Assembly: GCF_002291145.1 (NCBI RefSeq)
Contig: NZ_NTGE01000195.1
Coordinates: 62,001 to 126,000, forward strand
Direction of reading: 5' to 3'
DNA from: Streptomyces sp. SA15
GTDB lineage: Bacteria; Actinomycetota; Actinomycetes; Streptomycetales; Streptomycetaceae
DNA: 64,000 nucleotides
Positions 57,493-64,000 of the stretch are shown piece after piece (within the stretch, counting starts at the first letter, position 1; every line of letters starts with the position of its first letter). The notes below the pieces were generated by a model. It was not told the DNA's origin and did no database searches. It saw only the letters and a program-made list of their open reading frames with translations. The position numbers were made by a program, and so were the translations under genes.

Positions 57493-57924
57493 ATGAGGTT
57501 GACCCGACCGAGGCTCGCGCTGGCCGGCGCGGTGGCGGTACTGGCACTGGCGGGCTGCGGATCCGACGGGAACAGTGAGGCGGATGTTCCGGAGACGGCG
57601 ACCGGCAGTCTCGAGCACCTGGCCGCCGAGGCGAAGTGCAAGCCGAACATGCAGACCGACGCCGACACGATTCGCCAGGCCATCTGCAAGAAGGGCGCCG
57701 AGAAGTACGTCCTCGCCACCTTCGCCACCGACCGCGGCCAGCGCGAGTGGCTGAACGAGGCCAAGGACTACGGCGGCTACTACCTCGTCGGCCGCAAGTG
57801 GGTCGCCGTCGGCGAGGAGAAGACGGTCACGACGCTGCGCAGCACGCTCGGGGGGACCATGGAGGAGGGGTCCGAGCACATGAACCCCGGTGGCAGTCAC
57901 AACAGTGGCGGTCACTCCGGCTGA
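57493..57924 (+). CDS. Putative lipoprotein
   Basis: Encodes 143 residues with signal peptide MRLTRPRLALAGAVAVLALA and lipobox LAGC (Cys22). The mature domain (SLEHLAAEAKCKPNMQTDAD, GYYLVGRKWVAVGEEKTVTT) has two Cys (in AKCK and AICKK) and a His/Gly-rich tail (GGSHNSGGHSG). No known domain is assigned. A GGAGGAAC site lies before the ATG. Confidence 0.8.
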   Translation: MRLTRPRLALAGAVAVLALAGCGSDGNSEADVPETATGSLEHLAAEAKCKPNMQTDADTIRQAICKKGAEKYVLATFATDRGQREWLNEAKDYGGYYLVGRKWVAVGEEKTVTTLRSTLGGTMEEGSEHMNPGGSHNSGGHSG

Positions 57925-57966
57925 CCGCGCAGGGCGCGGATGCCGCGCAGGTTCCGGGGCAAGCGA

Positions 57967-57998
57967 AAGCCGGCGGTGGGAGACCCCACCGCCGGCTT
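57967..57998. terminator. Bidirectional terminator
   Basis: A perfect 12-bp stem GCCGGCGGTGGG / CCCACCGCCGGC with AGAC loop and AA/TT at the base, between the convergent lipoprotein and DUF1996 genes. Confidence 0.85.
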
Positions 57999-58018
57999 CC
58001 TAGTGTGCTACCGGGTTG

Positions 58019-59557
58019 CTACTGGCAATCCTGGCCACTGTTGATGCACTCGACCATCTGGTTCATCACGTTCTCGTCGAAGAAGTTGATGAAGTCGTTG
58101 TGGTCGGTGATCGGCTTGTGCAGCTGGTCCGGGAAGCCGTCCAGCGCGTACGCGTTCTGCACCTGCCCGTTCTCGATCTGCGGTGCCGGGACGTCGTAGA
58201 CCAGTTTGGCCTGCAGCTGGGGGATCGCCTGGAAACCGTTGGCGCAGCTGCCGTCCTCCTGGACGAAGGCCACGTGGTCACGGTGGTTGGCACTGTCGAT
58301 GTTCTGACCGTCCCAGCAGCTCTGGAAGTTGGACGTCCGCACCACGGAGCTGCCCTCGGGGCAGATCGGGTACTTGTCCGTCACCTGCCGGTCCTCGAAG
58401 CCGGTGCAGCTCCAGGAGGTGTTGGCGTTATTGAGGCCGTTGGTGAAGGCCTTGGCGTCACCGGTGATGATGCGCAGGGCCTGCGGCATCGCGACAACGT
58501 CGCTCGTCTTGTTGCCGACGAACTTCAGCTCGACCTGGCTGACCTGCTGGATCGTGCCGACGTTGCCGTCCTGGCCGCCACCGGGGGCGTTCGCGTCGAT
58601 TTCGTCCTGACCGTCCTGGATACGGAGCACCGGCCAGTAGTACGTCGACTTGTCGCCCTGGTTCTGGCAGCTGGTGTCGGCCTGGAGGAACTCCTCGTCA
58701 CTGGTGAACGCGTCGTTGTCCTGGTTGCCGACGTAGTCGTGCTGGTGCTGCGCACCGTTGCTGACACCTGGAGCGACGATCACGTTGTCCGAGTTGCGGT
58801 TCTCGTTCTCGTTGGTGCCGCACTCCGTGGTGAAGCTGCCCGTCGAACCGGAGTCCCCGTTCGCGGCCAGGCCGTTCGGGAGGTTGCGGGAGCCCGGCTG
58901 GACGTCCTCGATGTTGACGAAGTCGTCCGCGACCGGGCCGCCCTCCTGGACCTGATCCTGACCGTCGCCCTGGTCCTGACCCTGGTCCTGGCCATCGCCC
59001 TGATCCTGGCCCTGGTCCTGGCCGTCGCCTTGGTCCTGACCGTCGTTGTTCTGGTCCTGACCCTCACCGGCGGCGGTGTCCGGCTGGTCGGCCGGCACAC
59101 CCTCGCACTGGGCGAGCTGTTCGGCACCCTGCGGACGCTCACCGCCCGCGCGCTGGATGTTGATGCCGATCCGGTCGATGGTGGCCGTCCGCTTGGACTT
59201 CAGCGGACCGAGGATGGCGTTGTCGACGAAGCCGGAATCCCCGGCTTGGGCCTGGCGCGTGTCCGCCAGACGCTTATAGGCCTCCGTGACCTGCTGGTCC
59301 AGCTTCGCCAGCTCCTGGTCGACACCGGCGCGTGCGCCGTCCGGCACGTCGGTCAGTTGCTGGCCGACGTCCGGACATTTGATCGTCGCGATCTGGGCGC
59401 CCGAGGCCTTGATCTGGTTCTGTGCCGAGTTCTCCTCATGTGCCGAGGCATAGAAGTTGGCCCATATCAGCCCGCCCCCACCGAGCGCTAGGGCCGCCGC
59501 CCCGGCAACGGCCTTGGTGGCCAGCGGCGTACGGCGTTTTCTTGTGTTGCGTCCCAT
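58019..59557 (-). CDS. DUF1996 secreted protein with Gln/Asp/Gly-rich repeat linker
   Basis: Encodes 512 residues. An N-terminal membrane segment or signal (AVAGAAALALGGGGLIWANF) precedes a helical region to about 125, then a low-complexity linker of tandem GQDQGDGQDQ-like units (about 165-200), and a DUF1996 domain with HQHDYVGNQ, YYWPVL, FQSCWDGQNID and DHVAFVQEDG. Domain relatives occur in actinobacterial and fungal secreted proteins; function unknown. The domain's His and Cys pattern could bind metal, as inference. ATG at 59557. Confidence 0.88.
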   Translation of the reverse strand: MGRNTRKRRTPLATKAVAGAAALALGGGGLIWANFYASAHEENSAQNQIKASGAQIATIKCPDVGQQLTDVPDGARAGVDQELAKLDQQVTEAYKRLADTRQAQAGDSGFVDNAILGPLKSKRTATIDRIGINIQRAGGERPQGAEQLAQCEGVPADQPDTAAGEGQDQNNDGQDQGDGQDQGQDQGDGQDQGQDQGDGQDQVQEGGPVADDFVNIEDVQPGSRNLPNGLAANGDSGSTGSFTTECGTNENENRNSDNVIVAPGVSNGAQHQHDYVGNQDNDAFTSDEEFLQADTSCQNQGDKSTYYWPVLRIQDGQDEIDANAPGGGQDGNVGTIQQVSQVELKFVGNKTSDVVAMPQALRIITGDAKAFTNGLNNANTSWSCTGFEDRQVTDKYPICPEGSSVVRTSNFQSCWDGQNIDSANHRDHVAFVQEDGSCANGFQAIPQLQAKLVYDVPAPQIENGQVQNAYALDGFPDQLHKPITDHNDFINFFDENVMNQMVECINSGQDCQ

Positions 59558-59759
59558 GGAACTCCTCTGACTTCCTTGCGGGGCTATCGAGGCGCCCGAC
59601 AGGAGTGAAGCGGCTCCCCTCAGTACGGAAGCCGTCCCACGGGTGTTCAGCCGTCTCAGGAATTGGTGAAAGATTCGCGAGACAATTCGGCCTCAACTAC
59701 ACATGGAATACCGGGAGTTGTTGATCCCTTACGGCATGTGCGGGATCCGGGGCCCGATT

Positions 59760-60413
59760 TCAGCGGTCCTGGTCCAGATAGGCGAGAACCGCCAGGACGC
59801 GGCGGTTGTCGTCGTCCGACACCTCCAGGCCCAGTTTGCTGAAGATGTTGGAGGTGTGTTTGGCGATCGCCCGTTCCGTGACGACGAGCTTCTCCGCGAT
59901 CGCCGCGTTCGACCGGCCCTGCGCCATCAGCTCCAGCACCTCCAGCTCGCGCGGGGTCAGCCGCCCCAGCGGCCGGTCGTCGCCCGCCCGCCGGGACAGC
60001 AGCTGCTGGATCACCTGCGGGTCCATCGCCGTACCGCCCGCCGCCACCCTTCGTACGGCGTCCACGAACTGCTCCGCGTCGAACACCCGGTCCTTGAGCA
60101 GATAGCCGACCCCGCCGCTGCCGTCGGCGAGCAGCTCACGCGCGTACAGCTGCTCCACGTGCTGCGACAGGACGAGCACCGGCAGGCCGGGTCTGTCCCG
60201 CCGGGCTTTCAGCGCGCACTGCAGCCCCTCGTCGGTGTGGGTGGGCGGCAGCCGGACGTCGACCACGGCGACGTCCGGCCGTAATTCCGCCAGCGCGGCG
60301 GTCAGCTCGGGGCCGCTCTCCACGGCCGCGGCGATCTCGAAGTCGTGGGCCTGAAGGAGCCGGACGAGTCCGTCGCGCAGCAGGAACAGGTCTTCGGCTA
60401 GGACAACGCGCAA
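59760..60413 (-). CDS. NarL/LuxR-family response regulator
   Basis: Encodes 217 residues. The receiver domain begins RVVLAEDLFLLRDGLVRLLQ; phospho-Asp is in VAVVDVRLPP (near 54) with the Lys in YLLKDRV. The C-terminal LuxR helix-turn-helix reads LTPRELEVLELMAQGRSNAA to IAKHTSNIFSKLGL. The TTG at 60413 is chosen because GGAGA precedes it and no ATG/GTG fits the family start. It overlaps the kinase stop by 16 bp, so the pair is translationally coupled. Confidence 0.9.
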   Translation of the reverse strand: MRVVLAEDLFLLRDGLVRLLQAHDFEIAAAVESGPELTAALAELRPDVAVVDVRLPPTHTDEGLQCALKARRDRPGLPVLVLSQHVEQLYARELLADGSGGVGYLLKDRVFDAEQFVDAVRRVAAGGTAMDPQVIQQLLSRRAGDDRPLGRLTPRELEVLELMAQGRSNAAIAEKLVVTERAIAKHTSNIFSKLGLEVSDDDNRRVLAVLAYLDQDR

Positions 60414-61675
60414 GGGATCTCCAGGGTGACCATGGTGGGGCCGCCCGCGGGGCTGCTGACGGCCAGAACGCCGTCGAATGTACCCAGTCTCCGCTCGACC
60501 CCGGCCAGGCCCGAACCGGCCCCGATCACCGCGCCGCCCTTGCCGTTGTCGGTGACCGAGATCCGCAGCATGCCGCCGCCTTCTTCGACGTGGTGCAGGT
60601 CGATCCAGATCCGGTCGGCGTTCGCGTGCTTGACCGCGTTGGTCAGCACCTCGCTGACGGCGAAGTACGCGGCCGACTCCACCGGCGCGTCCGCGCGGCC
60701 CGGCAGCTCCACGTTCACCTCCGTGGCCACCGGCAGGCGCAGCGCCAACGCCTTGACGGCGTCGCCCAGTCCGCGCTCGGCGAGCACCGGCGGATGGATG
60801 CCGCGGACGAGTTCGCGCAGTTCGGAAAGGGCGTCCACGGAGGACTGACGGGCCTGTGCGAGCAGCCGCCTGGCCTGCTCCGGGTCCTTGTCGAGGAGCA
60901 TCTCGATGGTGCCGAGGTCCATGCCCATGGCGACCAGCCGGGCCTGCGCCCCGTCGTGCAGGTCCCGCTCGATGCGCCGCAGTTCGGCGGCGGAGGTGTC
61001 GACGGCGTCCCGCCGGGTCTCGGTCAGCACCCGCACTCGCTCGGCCAGTTCGCCCTGGCCCGCGGCGAGGACGGCCCGGGTAAGGCGGAAGTGGGCCTCC
61101 AGGAGCCGAGGAGTGAGGAAATGGGCGAAGAAGATGATGACCAGGCCCAGGACACCGGCGGCCAGTGCGGAGGGCTGCCCGGTCACCGGCACGAACCCGT
61201 ACCAGTACCCGTCGGGGAAGACCCGCCACAGCCCGGCCGCGATCGCGAACCCCTCCAGCGGGTAGAACAACAGCAGGGCCGGCAGCAGCGCGGTGACGAA
61301 CCCCGCCGACATGTCGACCGGCAGCCACCTCAGGTCCCGCCAGGTCGCCGGATCGCGCAGTAACGCGAACGTGCGCGTCCACGGATTGGCGCCCTTCGGG
61401 ATCGGCCGGTACGCCGAGGGGATCTTCACCCCGCACCACTGGGCGGCCAGCACCCGCCGCCAGTCCGCGAACGCCCGCACCCCCGCGAGAACCCACGGCG
61501 TGGTGACGAGCCCGATCCCGATCGGTATCAACGCGATGGACACCAGGGAGAGCGTGAAACAGACCACCGCCCCCGGCAGCAACACCAGCGCCAGCCCGAG
61601 CCCTCGTACCGCCGCGAGCCCGATCCCCCGCACCCTGGTGGAACCGCTGCCACTCTTCGTCTCGATGGTCGTCAT
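60398..61675 (-). CDS. DesK/NarX-type sensor histidine kinase
   Basis: A 425-residue membrane kinase. An N-terminal sensor with about six hydrophobic helices (residues 20-200; GLALVLLPGAVVCFTLSLVS, FVTALLPALLLFYPL) has no long extracytoplasmic loop. The dimer/phospho-His helix is RRIERDLHDGAQARLVAMGM and the ATP-binding region has SEVLTNAVKHANA (N-box) and VTDNGKGG (G1). It phosphorylates the response regulator directly downstream. The signal is unknown. ATG at 61675. Confidence 0.93.
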   Translation of the reverse strand: MTTIETKSGSGSTRVRGIGLAAVRGLGLALVLLPGAVVCFTLSLVSIALIPIGIGLVTTPWVLAGVRAFADWRRVLAAQWCGVKIPSAYRPIPKGANPWTRTFALLRDPATWRDLRWLPVDMSAGFVTALLPALLLFYPLEGFAIAAGLWRVFPDGYWYGFVPVTGQPSALAAGVLGLVIIFFAHFLTPRLLEAHFRLTRAVLAAGQGELAERVRVLTETRRDAVDTSAAELRRIERDLHDGAQARLVAMGMDLGTIEMLLDKDPEQARRLLAQARQSSVDALSELRELVRGIHPPVLAERGLGDAVKALALRLPVATEVNVELPGRADAPVESAAYFAVSEVLTNAVKHANADRIWIDLHHVEEGGGMLRISVTDNGKGGAVIGAGSGLAGVERRLGTFDGVLAVSSPAGGPTMVTLEIPCALS

Positions 61676-61727
61676 GGCGTCAGTCTCACCGAGGGGGCGG
61701 TGTGGGACACGGGGTTTGGGCTCCGGA

Positions 61728-62747
61728 TCAGGGGGTGGTGCCAGGTACACCCCCGCCGCCGGCCAGCACCTTCGCCTCCACCTCCGGATCGAGGCCCTTG
61801 GCCGTCCGGTCCGGCCGCTGCGGCGCCGTACCGCCGATGTCCTTCAGCCACTTCCAGGTATCGGTCACGGTGTCGGCGACGGGGCGACAGTCCAGTCCCG
61901 TCGCCAGCGCCCGGGAGACGTCCGCGGCGTGCAGGGCGTCGTGCAGGTCGCTGCCCGGCGGCACCCACACCGGCAGCTGGACCCACGGCTCGATCCCCGC
62001 CTCCAGGATCACGTCCGGGTCGGTCCACCGCAGCTCGGCCGGACCGCCGGTGGCGCGCACACAGGCGTCGAGCAGGGTGCCCATGGTGGCGTGCCCCTGC
62101 GGCCCGATCAGGGTGTACGGCCCGCTCAACTCCCGCTCCACCGCGCCGAGGATCCACTCGGCGAGGTCACGGACATCGACGTACTGGAGGGGCAGGTCGC
62201 GCGGCCCGGGCGCGAGGACGGGCCCGCCGCGGGCGATCCTGCCCAGCCACCACGGCAGCCGCCCGACGTTCTCGTACGGCCCGAGGATCAGCCCCGCCCG
62301 CACGAGCACCGAACGGTCCGCGCCGAAGGCCTCCACGGCGGCCAGCTCGCCGCCCCGCTTGTCCCGCGCGTAGTCCGTCTGCTCGGCGTCGGCGGAGGCG
62401 CCCTCGACCAGGGGTGCGTCCTCGCCGTATCCGGCGGGCCGGGGCCACTCGTACACCGAGCAGCTCGACACGTACACATACCGCCCGGCGCGGCCCCGCA
62501 GCAGCCGCGCCGTGTCCCGTACGGCCCGTGGCGCCGCCGACCAGGTGTCGACGACGGCGTCCCACTCTCCCTCCGCGAGGGCGGTGAGCCCGTCGGGCGC
62601 GGTGCGGTCACCGTGCAGTGACCGCACACCGGCGGGCGGCGCGTGCCGTCCCCGGTGGAAGACGGTCACTTCCCAGCCGCGCGCGAGGGCCGCCTCGGCG
62701 ACGGCCCGTCCCGCGAACTCGGTCCCACCCAGCAGCAGAAGTCTCAT
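61728..62747 (-). CDS. NAD-dependent epimerase / SDR-type reductase
   Basis: A 339-residue extended short-chain dehydrogenase. The Rossmann motif is GGTEFAGRA near the N-terminus, the catalytic YARDK (Y-xxx-K) follows the VSSCSVYEW strand, and GPYENVGRLPWWL lies in the substrate region. Members epimerise or reduce NDP-sugars or related substrates; none can be named. ATG at 62747. It is the next gene upstream of the histidine kinase, in the same direction, and may be cotranscribed. Confidence 0.88.
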   Translation of the reverse strand: MRLLLLGGTEFAGRAVAEAALARGWEVTVFHRGRHAPPAGVRSLHGDRTAPDGLTALAEGEWDAVVDTWSAAPRAVRDTARLLRGRAGRYVYVSSCSVYEWPRPAGYGEDAPLVEGASADAEQTDYARDKRGGELAAVEAFGADRSVLVRAGLILGPYENVGRLPWWLGRIARGGPVLAPGPRDLPLQYVDVRDLAEWILGAVERELSGPYTLIGPQGHATMGTLLDACVRATGGPAELRWTDPDVILEAGIEPWVQLPVWVPPGSDLHDALHAADVSRALATGLDCRPVADTVTDTWKWLKDIGGTAPQRPDRTAKGLDPEVEAKVLAGGGGVPGTTP

Positions 62748-62807
62748 GCCGGTGACTCTGCCCGGCCGGCCCGCGGGACGGAACGGGAATTCGCCGTCAG
62801 CAGAGAG

Positions 62808-63374
62808 TCAACGCCCCGTCGGCGGCGCGTACTTGTATCCGACCCGGCGCACGGTCTGGATCACCTGCCGATGCTCGGCGCCCAGCTTGCGGCGCAGGCG
62901 GGCGATGTGGACGTCGACGGTACGGCCGTCGCCCACATGTCCGTACCCCCACACCGTGGTGACCAACTGGTCGCGGCTGTACACCCGGTAGGGATGGGAG
63001 ACGAGGTGGGCGAGCAGCTCGAACTCCAGGTAGGTGAGGTCGAGCGCGCGCCCGTCCACCTCGGCGGTGCGCTGCGCGGTGTCGATCCGCACGAGCGGGT
63101 CGCCGGCGGCCCCGGCACCCGTCTCCGACCGCTCGGGCACCGCCACCGGCGGGAACGGCGGCTGCTGGTCGGCCGGGACGAGCACCAGGTACCCGACCAT
63201 CGGCGGCCGGCCCGGCAGGGCGGGCAGGGTGTGCGGGGGAGCGGGCAGCAGGGTGGCGCCCGGCGGCAGGAAGTCCGCCACGTCCACCACCTCGTCCCGG
63301 TCGACGGCACGCAGCCGGTGCCGGGCGGGGGAGTTCAGGGGTGCGGTGGAGGAGAGGGAACGAGTGTTCGCCAT
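62808..63374 (-). CDS. Orphan winged-helix (OmpR/PhoB-type) DNA-binding protein
   Basis: Encodes 188 residues. The C-terminal OmpR-type winged helix is clear: VDGRALDLTYLEFELLAHLV, SRDQLVTTVWGYGH, RTVDVHIARLRRKLGAEHRQ and IQTVRRVGYKYAPP. The N-terminal 85 residues are Pro/Ala-rich (LPPGATLLPAPPHTLPALPG) and have no receiver domain, so activity is not set by phosphorylation. This layout is a Streptomyces-type regulator. ATG at 63374. Target genes unknown. Confidence 0.9.
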   Translation of the reverse strand: MANTRSLSSTAPLNSPARHRLRAVDRDEVVDVADFLPPGATLLPAPPHTLPALPGRPPMVGYLVLVPADQQPPFPPVAVPERSETGAGAAGDPLVRIDTAQRTAEVDGRALDLTYLEFELLAHLVSHPYRVYSRDQLVTTVWGYGHVGDGRTVDVHIARLRRKLGAEHRQVIQTVRRVGYKYAPPTGR

Positions 63375-63454
63375 GAGAGGTCAGCTCTTTTCGCGCGAGA
63401 GGTTCGTCAGGGGACGTACGTCGTTGCGCGCCGACCGAAGGCCGAGGTGCGGCT

Positions 63455-63577
63455 TTAGAGGGCCGGCGCGTTCACCGCGCGGCAACACTCCCGGTCGAAG
63501 TCGTGGTGCTGACGGGAAGGCCAGAAGGGCTCGAGGTCATGGCGACCCGTCGCGGAGATCTTCTGGAAGCTGGCCAT
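63455..63577 (-). CDS. Possible 40-residue small protein
   Basis: MASFQKISATGRHDLEPFWP to RECCRAVNAPAL, 40 residues. GGGAG lies one base before the ATG, closer than usual. It contains a CC pair and HH, and the sequence feels familiar as a small conserved Streptomyces protein, but I cannot confirm this. It lies between glnII and the winged-helix gene. Confidence 0.35.
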   Translation of the reverse strand: MASFQKISATGRHDLEPFWPSRQHHDFDRECCRAVNAPAL

Positions 63578-63652
63578 ACTCCCATTGAAGCAGACGCGAT
63601 CCTCCCGGTGGAGCCTCCTCTCACTGCTTGGACGCACCCATGACACACGCGA

Positions 63653-63681
63653 GGGGCGCCCACCGTCCTGGTGGGCGCCCC
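63653..63681 (-). terminator. glnII terminator
   Basis: A 12-bp perfect stem GGGGCGCCCACC / GGTGGGCGCCCC with a 5-nt loop, 21 bp beyond the glnII stop, extended by an A-T pair at the base. Confidence 0.85.
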
Positions 63682-63702
63682 TTGACGAGCCGTCGGGCGG
63701 GA

Positions 63703-64000
63703 TCAGACCTGGCCGGCCTTCTCCAGCGCGGAGCAGCAGGTGTCGACGATCAGACGCGTCACGACGTACGGGTCGACGTTGGCGTTCGGACGGCGGTCCT
63801 CGATGTAGCCCTTGCCGTCCTTCTCGACCTGCCACGGGATACGGACCGAGGCGCCACGGTTGGAGACGCCGTAGGAGTACTCGTTCCACGGGGCGGTCTC
63901 GTGCAGACCCGTCAGACGGTCGTCGATGCCGGCGCCGTAGTTCTTCACGTGGTCGAGCGGCTTGGAGCCCTCGCCGAGCGACTCGGCGGCGGTGATGATC
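63703..64000 (-). CDS. glnII: Glutamine synthetase, type II (3' part)
   Basis: The last 98 codons; the gene continues past the right edge. The blocks GEGSKPLDHVKNYG, TGLHETAPWNEYSYGVSNRG, ASVRIPWQV and GYIEDRRPNANVDPY are typical of eukaryote-like GSII (the NRG-A-SVRIP block and the EDRRP(N/A)xNxDPY motif bind ATP and glutamate). The enzyme makes glutamine from glutamate, ammonia and ATP. Streptomyces GSII is not controlled by GlnE-type adenylylation. It is the third gln gene in the window. Confidence 0.95.
   Translation of the reverse strand, partial: IITAAESLGEGSKPLDHVKNYGAGIDDRLTGLHETAPWNEYSYGVSNRGASVRIPWQVEKDGKGYIEDRRPNANVDPYVVTRLIVDTCCSALEKAGQV

Overview
The window is a stretch of Streptomyces chromosome. 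Evidence for this is the very high G+C, the strong third-position G/C bias, the GTG/TTG starts, and a run of genes typical of that genus: a type I methionine aminopeptidase, an F420-dependent NADP reductase, panB, a glutamine-dependent NAD synthetase, three genes of the glutamine synthetase system (glnA2, glnE, glnII) and a malR / malEFG / aglA maltodextrin locus. Most of it reads as core chromosome with ordinary gene order. I found no CRISPR array, phage, intact transposase, rRNA or tRNA.

Layout. 1-11 kb: the 5' end of a heme oxygenase with an iron box, map, two MFS or hypothetical genes, a sialidase remnant, npdG, an M50 site-2-type protease, and a 1091-residue SARP/AfsR-like regulator facing a DrrAB-type ABC exporter whose promoter region carries five to six 8-bp repeats at about 11-bp period. 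11-18 kb: panB, a TetR-controlled DHA2 exporter, an EEP-family membrane hydrolase, a DHA1 exporter and a two-domain VOC protein. 18-26 kb: nadE, a secreted S53 (sedolisin) protease, a coupled DUF3105-DUF305 pair, glnA2, a TraB-like protein and an acetyltransferase.

26.6-29.2 kb is a small accessory or scrap region. It holds a transposase tail, a 169-bp MITE-like element flanked by CTAG, a VapBC-type toxin-antitoxin pair with a palindromic operator, an inverted, frameshifted 230-bp copy of the tail of the exporter 11 kb upstream, the tail of a TPR regulator, a 19-bp copy of the glnA2 3' end, an 81-82-bp palindromic repeat that also occurs (inverted) at 17.95 kb, and a metallo-beta-lactamase gene truncated at both ends.

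29-35 kb: lipoprotein, VOC, FMN-binding oxidase-like protein, glnE and a PAP2 phosphatase. 35-52 kb is a polysaccharide-use region: malR diverges from malEFG (import of maltodextrins), followed by an intracellular alpha-glucosidase, a secreted alpha-amylase and a secreted 1801-residue alpha-amylase/pullulanase fusion, so starch is cut outside, imported and hydrolysed inside. MalR-like CTTGC repeats lie at malR/malE and at the fusion gene. Embedded in it is a GH30-GH62 two-gene operon with a consensus CebR box just downstream of its promoter, suggesting that a hemicellulose operon answers to a cello-oligosaccharide signal. 52-64 kb: an RsbU-like phosphatase, a tautomerase-family protein, TetR, a sigma-like/extracellular fusion, TPR and lipoprotein genes, a DUF1996 protein, a NarL-type two-component system, an SDR epimerase, a winged-helix regulator and the 3' part of glnII.
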